Source of the DNA: JAIQFL01 sp035295745
GTDB lineage: Bacteria; Acidobacteriota; Terriglobia; Bryobacterales; Bryobacteraceae
Reading direction: 5' to 3'
NCBI GenBank assembly: GCA_035295745.1
Contig: DATGIL010000072.1
Location: 124,001-188,000 of the forward strand
DNA: 64,000 nucleotides
Shown here: in pieces, positions 24,931 to 34,713 of the stretch
Position numbering within the stretch: the first letter of the stretch is position 1
Layout: the number at the start of each line of letters is the position of its first letter
Translations under genes and position numbers: made by a program
Notes under the pieces: model-generated
Database searches by the model: none
What the model was told of the DNA's origin: nothing
The model's input: only the letters and a program-made list of their open reading frames with translations

Positions 24931-27186
24931 GTGAAAGCTTTCAACACCCGCCTGTTCCCCGGCATCCTCTTTTGCTCTGTGGCATTGGCGCAACCGTCTG
25001 AAAGAATGCAGGACATGCTGCGCCGTATCTTCTATATAAATGAATTCGCCGCGGGTGGAGGGGGACGCGGAGGCGCCATAACGGGAGCGCGTTGGCTGGA
25101 GGACGGCCAGTCCTACACATCCGTCGAACCAATGCCCGATGGACCCGTACCCGAGATCGTCCGCTATGATGCAGCTACCGGCAAACGGGAAGTCCTGGTG
25201 CCGGCCCGGGAGTTTTTGCCGCCGCAGACACCCGTGCCCCTCGCCTTCGCCGAGTACACATGGTCGCCCGACATGAAGAAGTTGATGGTGGCCACCAATG
25301 TGCACCGCGTGCTGGTGCGCAAGACCGCTGGAGAGTGCTGGATCCTCGATCGCCAGGCCGGCACGTGGCGGAAACTCGGCGGCGACGATGGCGCCAGCCT
25401 GATCTATCCGCGATTCTCTCCGGACGCCACGCGCGTCTCCTACATTCGCGGTACCGATCTCTACGTCGAAGACCTCGCAACCGGTTCCATTCGCAAGCTC
25501 ACCACCGACGGCACCGACATGATTTTGAATGGCGTGTCCGACTGGGTCTACGACGAGGAATTTGCGCTGGGTAGCGCCTACCACTGGAGCCCGGACGGAC
25601 AGCGCATTGCCTACCTGCAGTTCGACCAGCACGAGGTTCCTGAGTACACGCTCGTCGACTACACCGATTCACTCTATCCCCAGATACTCAAGTATCCGTA
25701 TCCGAAAGCCGGTCAGACCAATGCCGCGGTACGACTGGGAGTGGTCGATGTCAGCGGCGGACCGACACGATGGATGAAGGTGCCCGGCGACCCGCGCAAT
25801 ACCTACCTCCCGCGGATTGACTGGGCAGGTCCGCGAGAGGTCATCGTCGAGCAGTTGAATCGCCTGCAGAACACGAGTGATGTGCTCCTCGCCAATTCCG
25901 AAACGGGCGAAGTGCGGCGGATGTTCCGCGACGAGGACGCCGCCTGGGTCGATTTGAATAGCACTTTTCGTTGGGTGGATCATGGCAAACGGCTGTTGTG
26001 GATGAGTGAAAAGGACGGCTGGCGGCACGTCTACAGCGTCTCGAAGGATGGCGACATGCGCCTGGTGACCACTGGTGCGGCCGACGCCATCTCAACCGCC
26101 GGCGTAGACGAAGAGGGCGGTTGGCTCTATTACATTGCGTCGCCGGACGACCCGGTGCGCCGCTACCTCTATCGCGCGCGATTGGATGGCAGCGGCAAGC
26201 CGGAGCGGGTCACACCTTCGAACTCACCGGGGGCGCACAGCTACGTAGTCTCTCCCAACGGCCGCTGGGCGTTCCACACGGTCTCGCGGTTCGACCAGGC
26301 GCCCGTGCGAGAACTGGTGAGCCTTCCGGTACACAAGAGCGTGCGCGTAATGTTGGACAACACCGCGCTACAGCCGAAGATCTCCGACATCATGGGTAAT
26401 CGCACCGAATTCGTGCAGGTGGATGCGGGCGATGGAGTCAAGATCGATGGTTGGGTAATGAAACCTCACAACTTCGATCCTGCCAGGAAATACCCGATTG
26501 TTGTCTACGTGTATGGTGAGCCAGCCGGCGCCAACGCGGTGGACCAGTGGACTGGAAACCGCAACCTGTTTCACGCCGCCCTCTCCGACGAAGGCTACCT
26601 GGTCGCGAGCTTCGACAACTCCGGCACGCCCTCGCCGAAGGGTAGGGCCTGGCGCAAATCGATCTATGGTGAAGTCGGGGTGCTCGCATCCAAGCAGCAG
26701 GCAGCCGCGCTGCGATCATTGGCTGCCACACGTCCATGGGTGGACCTTTCGCGTGTGGCGGTGTGGGGATGGAGCGGCGGCGGTTCGATGACCGACAACC
26801 TGATGTTTCGCTCACCGGATCTCTATAAGGTGGGTGTGGCGGTGGCTGCGGTGCCTGACCAGTCGCTATACGACTCCATCTATCAGGAGCGCTACATGGG
26901 TCTGCCGCAGACCAATGCGAAGGGGTATCACGACGGCTCGCCGATTAACTTCGCCGAGGGACTGCGCGGCAAACTGCTGATCATTCATGGGACAGGCGAC
27001 GACAATGTGCACTTTCAGGGGGACCAGCGCTTGATCAATCGGCTGGTCGAACTGGGGAAACAGTTCGACTTCATGGAGTATCCCAATCGAACGCACGGAA
27101 TTACCGAGGGTCGCGGAACGTCATTGCACGTTTACACCTTGATCACCAGGTATCTGGAAGAGCATTTGCCGGCGGGCGGAAAGTAG
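24931..27186 (+). CDS. Dipeptidyl peptidase IV-type serine peptidase (S9)
   Basis: A 751-residue secreted peptidase. A signal peptide (LFPGILFCSVALA) is followed by the DPP IV N-terminal beta-propeller (for example DEEFALGSAYHWSPDGQRIAYLQFDQHEVPEY with the substrate-binding double-Glu-like region) and the C-terminal alpha/beta-hydrolase domain. The catalytic triad is visible: Ser615 in GWSGGG, Asp690 in HGTGDDNVHFQGD and His722 in RTHGI. Length and motifs match bacterial DPP4, which releases X-Pro dipeptides in the periplasm. A single gene. Confidence 0.92.
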   Translation: MKAFNTRLFPGILFCSVALAQPSERMQDMLRRIFYINEFAAGGGGRGGAITGARWLEDGQSYTSVEPMPDGPVPEIVRYDAATGKREVLVPAREFLPPQTPVPLAFAEYTWSPDMKKLMVATNVHRVLVRKTAGECWILDRQAGTWRKLGGDDGASLIYPRFSPDATRVSYIRGTDLYVEDLATGSIRKLTTDGTDMILNGVSDWVYDEEFALGSAYHWSPDGQRIAYLQFDQHEVPEYTLVDYTDSLYPQILKYPYPKAGQTNAAVRLGVVDVSGGPTRWMKVPGDPRNTYLPRIDWAGPREVIVEQLNRLQNTSDVLLANSETGEVRRMFRDEDAAWVDLNSTFRWVDHGKRLLWMSEKDGWRHVYSVSKDGDMRLVTTGAADAISTAGVDEEGGWLYYIASPDDPVRRYLYRARLDGSGKPERVTPSNSPGAHSYVVSPNGRWAFHTVSRFDQAPVRELVSLPVHKSVRVMLDNTALQPKISDIMGNRTEFVQVDAGDGVKIDGWVMKPHNFDPARKYPIVVYVYGEPAGANAVDQWTGNRNLFHAALSDEGYLVASFDNSGTPSPKGRAWRKSIYGEVGVLASKQQAAALRSLAATRPWVDLSRVAVWGWSGGGSMTDNLMFRSPDLYKVGVAVAAVPDQSLYDSIYQERYMGLPQTNAKGYHDGSPINFAEGLRGKLLIIHGTGDDNVHFQGDQRLINRLVELGKQFDFMEYPNRTHGITEGRGTSLHVYTLITRYLEEHLPAGGK

Positions 27187-27205
27187 CGTGTCTGCGACGA
27201 CTTAA

Positions 27206-27712
27206 CGAGCCGCGACCGTAAGGGAGCGATCTTCGGAGCAATCGAGACATCGCTTGCGTACGCGCGTGTCGCCAACGACAACGCGTGCCCGCCACAACGC
27301 ACTTACGAGCCACGACCGTAAGGGAGTGATCAGAGCAATCGAGACGTCGCTTGCTTACGCGCGCGGCTCGCTTACGTGCCACGACTGTAAGGGAGTGATC
27401 TTCGGAGCAATACGAGACATCGCTTGCTGACGCGCGCGTGTCGCCAACGAGCCACGACCGTAAGGGAGTGATCTTCGGAGCAACCGAGACATCGCTTGCA
27501 TACGCGCGTGTCGCCAATGACAACGCGTGCCCGCCACAACTCGCAACGAGCCACGACCGTAAGGGAGTGATCTTCGGAGCAATCGAGACATCGCTTGCTT
27601 ATGCGCGTGTCGCTTGACGACAACTTGCCCACCACAACTCGCAACGAGCCACGACCGTAAGGGAGTGATCAGAGCAATCGAGACGTCGCTTGCTTACGCG
27701 CGTGGCTCGCTT
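27206..27712. repeat. Tandem array, six units (27.2 kb array)
   Basis: Six copies of the core GAGCCACGACCGTAAGGGAG start at about 27206, 27306, 27375, 27448, 27546 and 27645. Each is followed after a spacer (GATCTTCGGAGCAATCGAGA-like) by the other core variant in reverse orientation (CGCTTGCTTACGCGCG). Each unit is therefore a forward/reverse pair and could fold into a hairpin. The short reading frames here are repeat-derived and not genes. The 551-bp gap holds nothing else. Confidence 0.88.
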
Positions 27713-27738
27713 ATCAGCCCGTCAGCCCCCAACAGGCT

Positions 27739-27936
27739 TCAATTGCGGTGCGTGAAAGGATCTCTGGAGCCGTCGTCCCGCCGTATCGCGCGATGTGGGC
27801 GCACCAGCGCACATACCGCCAGCAACACCAGCATGCCACCGATGATCGGCGCATCAATCCCCATAAAGAGCTCCAGTGCCAGGTACACGACGCCTGCGAG
27901 CCCTAGCGTGAGGTCCCATTTCGTCTCCCTCGCCAT
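27739..27936 (-). CDS. Small two-helix membrane protein
   Basis: A 65-residue protein. Two hydrophobic helices are visible (WDLTLGLAGVVYLALELFMG and APIIGGMLVLLAVCALV), with a basic C-terminal tail. No family recognised. Its ATG is 7 bases beyond the stop of the TolC-like gene on the same strand, so it may be the last gene of the efflux operon and could be a small accessory subunit. The C-terminal tail runs toward the repeat array, so its end may be altered. Confidence 0.5.
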   Translation of the reverse strand: MARETKWDLTLGLAGVVYLALELFMGIDAPIIGGMLVLLAVCALVRPHRAIRRDDGSRDPFTHRN

Positions 27937-27943
27937 TTCGTCT

Positions 27944-29227
27944 TTACCGTAATGCCCCCACCTGAAAATCGACTACCATCCGTTGCGACTGGTAGTCATA
28001 TTTCGCCGTGGTGTTGGCGATCTGCGCGGATGTCAGATTCAATTGGGCCTGGCTCAGTTCGACGATCGTTCCCAGGCCTGCGTCAAAGCGCGTCTTTGCC
28101 AAGTCGAGCGATTGCTCCGCCTGGTCCAGCAACTCCTTAGTCAAAGTCATTCGATCCGCCGCCGTGTTGGCGTTCAGATACGCCACGCGGACATCGCGAA
28201 TCACCCGGTTCTCCAAATCGGTCACATTCTGCGCAGTGGCTTTGGCGTGCAACTCGGCCTCAGTCTGGCGGGCCCGAAACAGCCCGCCGTTGAAGATGGG
28301 AATCGAGATGTTCATGCCCACCGCGCCGAAACGGCCCGGTATCACTGCCTCGCCTGCAGGCACGAATCCAGCGGTCCCGGTGATTCCGATACTGGGGTAA
28401 AAGAGGGCGTGTTCCGCCTTGATGAAGCGCTCGTCAGCGCCCTGTTGGAGCCGCAGATCCTTGAGTTCCGGCCGATCCTGAATCGCCGTGCGGATGAGGT
28501 CATTGACCTTGTCCGGAAGCGGCGCCGGAAGGGACTCTTCCTCCAACTGGAAAGACGTCTCGCCGGGGAGCCCCATGGCGGTAGCCAGATCTGCCTGCGC
28601 AGACTGCACGTCGTTGATCGCTTGCACCTGAAGCAGCTTCGCGTCGGAAAGGTTGACTTTCGCGAAGGTCACGTCCAGTGTGGACCGCAGTTTGCTCGCG
28701 GCCAGAGCCGATATCTGCTCCACCACCAGTTGCCGTGCGTTCACCGTCTCATTCGCCACATGCAATACCGACTGCGCGCGCAGCAGATTGAAATACGCGC
28801 GGCCGGTCGCCAGCAGAATTTGAGCTCGCGTGGTTTCGGTGACCTGATCTTGTGACTCCGCCCGCAATTTGGCCGTCGCTACGAGATTGCTGGTGCGGCC
28901 GAAGTCGGTGATCATCTGATTCATCGACAATCCGGAACCGACCCGATCGTAGACTACCGGGTTGTTCAGCGCGCCCGCAGCCAGGCGGCTTCCACTATCG
29001 GCGCCCACACCGGTGAAATTGCCGGAGAGGTTGGGTTGATAGGCGGCCTTGTACTGATTGGGCACCTGGTATGCGGCTGCGGCATTGTACTTCGCCGCGG
29101 AGAATTGCGGATTGTTCTGGAGCGCCTGCCGCTCCGCTTCGACAAGCGTAAGATGCATCACGGGCTGAGCCGAAAGCTGCCCGACCCAGGCGATGCTGCC
29201 GGCGACGATCAAGACAATGGAACGCAT
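27944..29227 (-). CDS. TolC family outer-membrane efflux protein
   Basis: About 427 residues from ATG 29227, chosen for the signal peptide (MRSIVLIVAGSIAWVGQLSA) and an upstream GGGAG. The two OEP repeats are visible: LTLVEAERQALQNNPQFSAAKYNAAAAYQ in the first half, and PSIGITGTAGFVPAG, FNGGLFRARQTEAE and LDLAKTRFDAGLGTIVELSQAQLNL in the second. It forms the outer-membrane duct for the RND pump and HlyD adaptor encoded just upstream in the same leftward run. Confidence 0.92.
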   Translation of the reverse strand: MRSIVLIVAGSIAWVGQLSAQPVMHLTLVEAERQALQNNPQFSAAKYNAAAAYQVPNQYKAAYQPNLSGNFTGVGADSGSRLAAGALNNPVVYDRVGSGLSMNQMITDFGRTSNLVATAKLRAESQDQVTETTRAQILLATGRAYFNLLRAQSVLHVANETVNARQLVVEQISALAASKLRSTLDVTFAKVNLSDAKLLQVQAINDVQSAQADLATAMGLPGETSFQLEEESLPAPLPDKVNDLIRTAIQDRPELKDLRLQQGADERFIKAEHALFYPSIGITGTAGFVPAGEAVIPGRFGAVGMNISIPIFNGGLFRARQTEAELHAKATAQNVTDLENRVIRDVRVAYLNANTAADRMTLTKELLDQAEQSLDLAKTRFDAGLGTIVELSQAQLNLTSAQIANTTAKYDYQSQRMVVDFQVGALR

Positions 29228-29262
29228 GGTAGCCACACTCCCTTGAACACAGACGCTCCCGC

Positions 29263-29285
29263 CGCTCCGCGATCGTGAGGGAGCG
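29263..29285. repeat. Isolated copy of the array core
   Basis: A divergent copy of the GAGCCACGACCGTAAGGGAG-type core (about 19 of 23 bases agree) in the 90-bp gap between the RND and TolC genes. It also forms a GCTCCC/GGGAGC stem with the base run just before it. Confidence 0.55.
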
Positions 29286-29317
29286 CCGGTGCTCACGTTG
29301 TTACTGCGAAACGCCAC

Positions 29318-32300
29318 TTAGTTGGCCTCCACCGGCGCCGGCAGTGTGTCCGCTTTCCGATAAGCCACGAAATAAGCCGCCGGCACCATGATCACGGTCA
29401 TGACGAGCGACACACTCATACCGCCGAGCACGGCGCGGGCCAGAGGCGCATACGATTCGCTGCCCGCGCCCAGTTTCAGCGCCATCGGTAACAGCCCCAC
29501 AATCGTCGCCAGCGAGGTCATCAGCACGGGACGCAACCGCACGCGCGCCGCCGTTACCACCGCCTGCCGCACCGCCATCCCATCCTCGCGAAGATGACGC
29601 GTGAATTCCACAATCAGGATGCTGTCGGACACCGTCATGCCGATCAGAATCATCAGACCCATCAGTGACATTACGTTCATGCTGGTGCCCGTGACGTAAA
29701 GAATCACCAGCGCTCCGGTCACGCCGGGAGGCGCGGCGGTCAGGATCAGCAGCGGATCGAGAAACGACCGAAACTGAGCGACCAGGATCAGGTAAAGCAG
29801 CACAACCGAAAGCGTGAGGCCGATACCGAACTTGTGGAAGCTCTCGCGCATGCCTTGCACCAGCCCCTGGAGCGAAACACTCACTCCGTTGGGAATGCTG
29901 GTGCGCGCTTTCAGATCCTCGATCTGCTTGGCGACGCGGCTCAGGTCTTCGCCGGTGGGCTGCACGTAAATGTCGATGGTGCGGCGCAAGCCGTAATGGT
30001 CGACCTCTGTGGGCGACTTGATACGTTGAATGGCAGAGACCATGTCGAGGCGAGTGGAGTCGGCGTTCGTCGCGCCGCGGATCGGGATCGCCCGCAGGTC
30101 GCTGAAACTCTTGATCTGGCTCTCCGGATACTGCACGGTCAACATGTAGTCGTTACCATTGCGGGGATCGATCCAGAAGCTCGGCGCGATCATGGTGTTG
30201 GAGGTGAGGGCGGTGATGACGTTATCCACCACCTCCTGCTGCGTCAGTCCCATCTCGGAGGCGCGCATGCGGTCGATATCCAGGTGCAACGCGGGATAGT
30301 CAAGATCCTGGGGAATGTAGATGTCGCCCACGCCTGGAAATTTGCGAATCTGCGTGGCCATCTCGTTGGCGGTGCGGTAGCTGTCCTTGAGGTTCGATCC
30401 CGCCACCTGCACGTCGATTGGCGCCGGCATACCCATGCCCAACACCGCGTCCACCAGGCCGCCGGACTGGAAGTAGGCCCGTACTTCGGGCATCTCTTCG
30501 GCGATCCGCCTGCGGACCCGCGCCATGTATTCATAGCTGCCCACCTTGTGGTCTTCCTTCAAACTCACCTGGACTGTGGCGGTATGCATGCCTGAATTCG
30601 GCGTGTAGATCGCCGAGAAGTCGGGAGTCGAACCGATGTTCGAGACGATCATGCCGAGATCCTCAGGTGTGACCTCGCTGCGCACCAGATTTTCCACTTT
30701 GGCGATCTCATCTTCGGTGATCCCGATGCGCGTTCCCGACGGGAGCTTGACGTTCATCATGAACTGTCCCGGGTCGGTGCGTGGGAAGAACGCAAAATCC
30801 AGGAGGGGGTAGATGAACAGCGAAACCACAATCAGCCCGGAAAGGAAAAACAGCACCGCTACCGGGCGCTTCAAGACCACACTCACGACGCGGTCGTAGA
30901 AGTTCAGGAATCCTTCGAACCGGGGATTGAACCAGTCGTTGAAGCGCTCCAGAAGGCCGCGCCGCCGCCGCCCATGACCTTCTGCGTGCGTTCCATGCGC
31001 CGATTTGATGAACTTCGAGCAGAACAGCGGGACCACCGTCATCGCCACGCTGTAGGAAGCGAGCAGCGAAAGAACCACCGCCAGAGCGAGAGCCGAGAAT
31101 AAAAAGCGGCTCACACCATAGAGCATCGTCACCGGGAAAAAGACCACGATCGTGGTCAACGTAGAGGCCAGAACGGGCAGCGCCACCTCGCGCCCGCCCT
31201 TTTCCGCGGCCGTTACCGAATCCTCACCCATTTCCAAATGGCGATAGATATTCTCCAGCACCACCACCGAGTTATCGATGAGCCTCGAGAAAGCCAACGC
31301 CAGGCCGCCAAGGACCATCGCGTTGATGGAGCTTCCTCCCATTGAGAGCAGGATGAAGGCGGTCAACGCGGAGAGCGGAATCGAGAAAAATACCGCCACC
31401 GTGGCCCGCATACTCCCCAGAAACACCAGGATCATGATCGATGTGAGGAACAGGCCGATGGCGCCTTCGTGGAGCAGCGTCTCGATGGCAGTCTTCACGA
31501 AGACCGATTGATCGAATACCACGCGGCTGATCAGCGCCTTCGGTACATCGAACAGGTGCTCCAACTTTTCGCGAACGCCGTCCACCACGTCGATCGTGTT
31601 GGCGTCTCCACCCTGCTTCATCACCGGGATGAATACGGAGCGTTGGCCGTCCACGCGCACGATATTGGTCTGAATCTGCTGCGCGTCAGCGGCATAGCCG
31701 ATATCTGCGATGCGGACAGGCGACGTTCCCACGGTCTTGATCGGAAGTTCGTCAATCTCGTGCACCGTGCTCAATTGGCTGTTGGTGTAGATGTTGTAGT
31801 CGAGCCCGCCCAGTTGCACGTCGCCGGCGGGCAGGATGAGGTTGGCAGTGTTCACCGCCCGCACCACGTCCATTAAGCTCATTTGGTGGGCTTCGAGCTT
31901 GTACGGGTCGGTGTAGACCATGATCTGGCGGTACTTGCCGCCGAACGGCTGCGGTACGCTGGCGCCCGGTACGCTTCCCACCTGATTGCGCACCTGGAAC
32001 TGAGCGAGGTCGCGGAGCGATGTCTCATCCAGGCCCTGCCCTTTGAAGGTGACGAGGCAGACCGGAAGGCTCGATGCGTCGAACTTCAGCACCACGGGAG
32101 GGAGCGTCCCAGGCGGAAGCCGGCGCAACTGCGCCATCGCCAGGTTTGAAATCGTAGTGACCGCCGAATCGGGATTGCTGCCCGGCTGGAAATAAACTTT
32201 GATGATACTGACGCCTGGTAGCGAACGGGATTCGATGTGCTCGATGCCGCTGCCCAGTGTGAAGAAGCGCTCGAAGCGGCTGGTGATATCGGTCTCGATC

Positions 32301-32467
32301 TGCTCGGGCGGCATACCCGAGTAGAACGTCGCCACCACCACCACCGGGATGTTCATCGCCGGGAACATGTCGACCGGCATTCGGACCAGGCTGGTAACAC
32401 CGACCACGGCGATGATCAGACATGCAACGACGATGAAATAGGGATTACGAATGGCAAAACGAGACAT
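29318..32467 (-). CDS. RND efflux transporter, inner-membrane pump
   Basis: A 1049-residue AcrB/HAE1-type pump with 12 predicted helices. It opens with FAIRNPYFIVVACLIIAVVG and the first porter domain (VDMFPAMNIPVVVVATFYSGMPPEQIETDIT). Helix 4 reads SRLIDNSVVVLENIYRHLE, with one Asp of the usual Asp-Asp pair, the second replaced by Asn as in several related subfamilies. The second large porter domain follows, and the C-terminal helices include GLMILIGMTVSDSILIVEF. It works with the HlyD and TolC partners. Substrates unknown; no resistance claim can be made from sequence. Confidence 0.94.
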   Translation of the reverse strand: MSRFAIRNPYFIVVACLIIAVVGVTSLVRMPVDMFPAMNIPVVVVATFYSGMPPEQIETDITSRFERFFTLGSGIEHIESRSLPGVSIIKVYFQPGSNPDSAVTTISNLAMAQLRRLPPGTLPPVVLKFDASSLPVCLVTFKGQGLDETSLRDLAQFQVRNQVGSVPGASVPQPFGGKYRQIMVYTDPYKLEAHQMSLMDVVRAVNTANLILPAGDVQLGGLDYNIYTNSQLSTVHEIDELPIKTVGTSPVRIADIGYAADAQQIQTNIVRVDGQRSVFIPVMKQGGDANTIDVVDGVREKLEHLFDVPKALISRVVFDQSVFVKTAIETLLHEGAIGLFLTSIMILVFLGSMRATVAVFFSIPLSALTAFILLSMGGSSINAMVLGGLALAFSRLIDNSVVVLENIYRHLEMGEDSVTAAEKGGREVALPVLASTLTTIVVFFPVTMLYGVSRFLFSALALAVVLSLLASYSVAMTVVPLFCSKFIKSAHGTHAEGHGRRRRGLLERFNDWFNPRFEGFLNFYDRVVSVVLKRPVAVLFFLSGLIVVSLFIYPLLDFAFFPRTDPGQFMMNVKLPSGTRIGITEDEIAKVENLVRSEVTPEDLGMIVSNIGSTPDFSAIYTPNSGMHTATVQVSLKEDHKVGSYEYMARVRRRIAEEMPEVRAYFQSGGLVDAVLGMGMPAPIDVQVAGSNLKDSYRTANEMATQIRKFPGVGDIYIPQDLDYPALHLDIDRMRASEMGLTQQEVVDNVITALTSNTMIAPSFWIDPRNGNDYMLTVQYPESQIKSFSDLRAIPIRGATNADSTRLDMVSAIQRIKSPTEVDHYGLRRTIDIYVQPTGEDLSRVAKQIEDLKARTSIPNGVSVSLQGLVQGMRESFHKFGIGLTLSVVLLYLILVAQFRSFLDPLLILTAAPPGVTGALVILYVTGTSMNVMSLMGLMILIGMTVSDSILIVEFTRHLREDGMAVRQAVVTAARVRLRPVLMTSLATIVGLLPMALKLGAGSESYAPLARAVLGGMSVSLVMTVIMVPAAYFVAYRKADTLPAPVEAN

Positions 32468-32484
32468 ACAAAAATGGAAATCCG

Positions 32485-33750
32485 TTACGACTTGGCCGCG
32501 GTCATGGTGGTGATCTTAGGCCGCACTTCCTGGCCTGGCTGCAGGCCGGCGCGCCCGCCGATCACTACCATGTCCCCTTCATTCAGCCCGGACAACACCT
32601 CAAACTGGCTGGTGGTCTCCAGTCCAAGAGAGATCTGCCGCACTTCCACACGGTTGTTCGGGGTGATCACCATCACCTGGCCCGAACTGGCGGCGGGCCG
32701 CGGTCCGTTGGACGCGGATTCTTCTCCCGTTACGTCTACCGCAGTGACCGGGACCGTCAGGACGCGATTGCGCTGCGCCAGCGTCAGATTGACTTCGGCA
32801 TACATTCCGGGAATCAGGATGAGGCTGGGGTTGGGGACGTCCACCTCGGTGTCCATCGTGCGAGTCGCCAGCGTTAGCTTATCGACGAAGCGCTTGACCT
32901 CGCCTGGAAAACTGCGATTGAGAGTGGGAACGCGCACTTCGACACGTTGGCCGATGTGGACGGTGGGCACTGCCGATTCCGGAACGGGCAGGATCAGCCG
33001 CAGCAGGCTGTTCTCCGAAAGCCTCACCACCGGCATCGCCTGCGTCTGGGAAGCGGTACCGGCCTGGATCATCGAGCCGGTGTCGGCATATCTCTTCGTA
33101 ATCACGCCCGCGAAGGGCGCAGTGACGCGCGTGTAGTCCATCAGCGTGTGAACCTTCTCCACATCCGATGTGTTGACGTGTACCTGCTCCTTGGCAGATG
33201 CCAGCGCCGACTTGGCGGCGGCTACCTGCGCTTCCGTCTCCAGGTCCTTACTCTGCGCCACGTCGATCTCCTGCTGCGCAATCAGGCCCGGCTTTTTCTG
33301 TGCAACCTCTTGTAGCCGCGTTAGGGACAGGTGGGCAATCTGGTGCGCCGATTCGGCGCGTCTGACCTCGTCCTCCGCGTGGGTGACGTCTGCATTGCTC
33401 CGGTCCACGGACGCGTTGGCCCGCTTCAGGTCGTCCTTCATCTCGGGAATTTCGAGGGTGGCGAGAAGATCGCCTTCCTTCACGCGGTCGCCAACGTCCA
33501 CGTTGATCTGTTTGATATACCCCGCCACCTTGGCCATCACGTCCACTTCCTGGTAAGGCCTAAACTCGGCAGTCATCACCAGGCTCCGCGATAAGTCTCC
33601 CGTTTTTACCGTGGCTACCGCGACGGTGGGTGCCTCGGTGGTGCCCGATGTACTGGCTTGCACGCCGGGATTCCGGCTGCAAGAGGACAGGCAAAGCGCA
33701 GCCAATCCGATGAACAGAGCAGCGCCCATGGCGCCGGTCATTTTCTGCAT
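32485..33750 (-). CDS. RND efflux periplasmic adaptor (HlyD family)
   Basis: About 421 residues. A lipoprotein signal with lipobox LSSC (about residue 24) anchors it to a membrane. The adaptor layout is visible: lipoyl half-motif (EVDVMAKVAGYIKQINVDVGDRVKEGDLLA), a helical hairpin (about 100-190), second lipoyl half (YTRVTAPFAGVITKRYADTG) and beta-barrel region. ATG 33750 was chosen because GAGGAG precedes it by 6 bases. It starts 8 bases after the RraA-like stop and ends 17 bases before the RND gene. Confidence 0.92.
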   Translation of the reverse strand: MQKMTGAMGAALFIGLAALCLSSCSRNPGVQASTSGTTEAPTVAVATVKTGDLSRSLVMTAEFRPYQEVDVMAKVAGYIKQINVDVGDRVKEGDLLATLEIPEMKDDLKRANASVDRSNADVTHAEDEVRRAESAHQIAHLSLTRLQEVAQKKPGLIAQQEIDVAQSKDLETEAQVAAAKSALASAKEQVHVNTSDVEKVHTLMDYTRVTAPFAGVITKRYADTGSMIQAGTASQTQAMPVVRLSENSLLRLILPVPESAVPTVHIGQRVEVRVPTLNRSFPGEVKRFVDKLTLATRTMDTEVDVPNPSLILIPGMYAEVNLTLAQRNRVLTVPVTAVDVTGEESASNGPRPAASSGQVMVITPNNRVEVRQISLGLETTSQFEVLSGLNEGDMVVIGGRAGLQPGQEVRPKITTMTAAKS

Positions 33751-33758
33751 AGATCTCC

Positions 33759-34478
33759 TCATGGATTGCTCTGGATAATGGCCTTGAGCTTATCTGGAGT
33801 GAACTCCGGCGACTGGCACAGGTCGATGATGCGGCGTTCTCTCTGGTGGATCTCATGCGCCGCTGCCGGGAGCTCTTCTGCGATCTCGATGGGAATCGAA
33901 AGCACTCCATGCATGTCCGCGTAGAGCAGGTCGCCGCTTTCGATCTTGAGGCCGCAGATCTCCACCGGCTTACCGAAATCCACCAGATGCGTGTAGGCAT
34001 GCGACACTGCGACCGCGCTGGCGATCATCGGAAAGGGCAGACGCCGCACTCCCGGGATGTCGCGCACGGCGCCGTTAGTAATCGCGCCTTCGCAATGGAA
34101 TGCTTTCAACACGGCGGCGTGTACCTCGCCGATGGCCGACCCAATGCTGTGACCCGGCTCCAGGTCCTGAATCACGGCGATGCGCGGGACCGGCAGGATT
34201 TCGATGGAAGGCCACCAGTCGGTGCGGTCCAGGAATGACCTCCCCTTCACGGGTGGATCCGATGTGCGGACCCGGCAAGTCGCGGCATACCCCAGGATCC
34301 GTGGAGCGTCGTCCGTAACGCAGCGCAGACCCGGCCGCGTGAATCCTTCGTTGCGCAGACGCACAGGGAAGCGCTCGATGGCGTCGGCGATCGTGCAAGT
34401 GTCGAACTGGCGGATTGCTTCCAGAGTCTCCGCGGATAGGGGATGGGTTCGCCGTTCCGGCGGCGTTTCTGTGTGCAT
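33759..34478 (-). CDS. RraA family protein (aldolase-like)
   Basis: A 239-residue protein with the RraA/HMG-aldolase fold: FDTCTIADAIERF near the start, GYAATCRVRTSD, then DLEPGHSIGSAIGEVHAAVLKAFHCEGAITNGAVRDIPGVR containing the metal/substrate-binding G-x-V-R-D motif, and GDLLYADMHGVLSIP. Members include oxaloacetate decarboxylases and 4-hydroxy-4-methyl-2-oxoglutarate aldolases; some regulate RNase E. The enzyme-type GAVRD and ADxxGV motifs favour an aldolase role. It leads the efflux operon (8-base gap), an unusual pairing. Confidence 0.85.
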   Translation of the reverse strand: MHTETPPERRTHPLSAETLEAIRQFDTCTIADAIERFPVRLRNEGFTRPGLRCVTDDAPRILGYAATCRVRTSDPPVKGRSFLDRTDWWPSIEILPVPRIAVIQDLEPGHSIGSAIGEVHAAVLKAFHCEGAITNGAVRDIPGVRRLPFPMIASAVAVSHAYTHLVDFGKPVEICGLKIESGDLLYADMHGVLSIPIEIAEELPAAAHEIHQRERRIIDLCQSPEFTPDKLKAIIQSNP

Positions 34479-34514
34479 GCAATTCCTGGCAGTCTGCGAA
34501 AAAGATTGAAGAAC

Positions 34515-34586
34515 CGCTTGCTGACGCGCGCGGCTCGCAATCCTTACCCCGTGTGCGCAATAACGAGCCGCGACCGTAAGGGAGCG
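34515..34586. repeat. Single unit of the array repeat, reverse then forward core
   Basis: CGCTTGCTGACGCGCGCGGC (reverse core) and, 26 bases on, GAGCCGCGACCGTAAGGGAG (forward core). Same inverted pair as the tandem arrays, here alone in the 235-bp gap between the rraA-like and VWFA genes. Confidence 0.7.
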
Positions 34587-34713
34587 TACCCGCCAATTCC
34601 TTCACGCATACCCTGATCGTAAAAGAAGCACCTGCCGCGCGAGAATACCCGGTTTAGGGTATTTTGCCTGGCCCTTACGGGTACCAGGTGCCGGAACACC
34701 TCGCCGCGGCTCT

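Noticed and set aside
27143..27644. Several overlapping small minus-strand frames with repeated SLTVVAR or SLPYGRGS strings
   Set aside because: The repeats in the translation come from the DNA repeat array, not from a protein.
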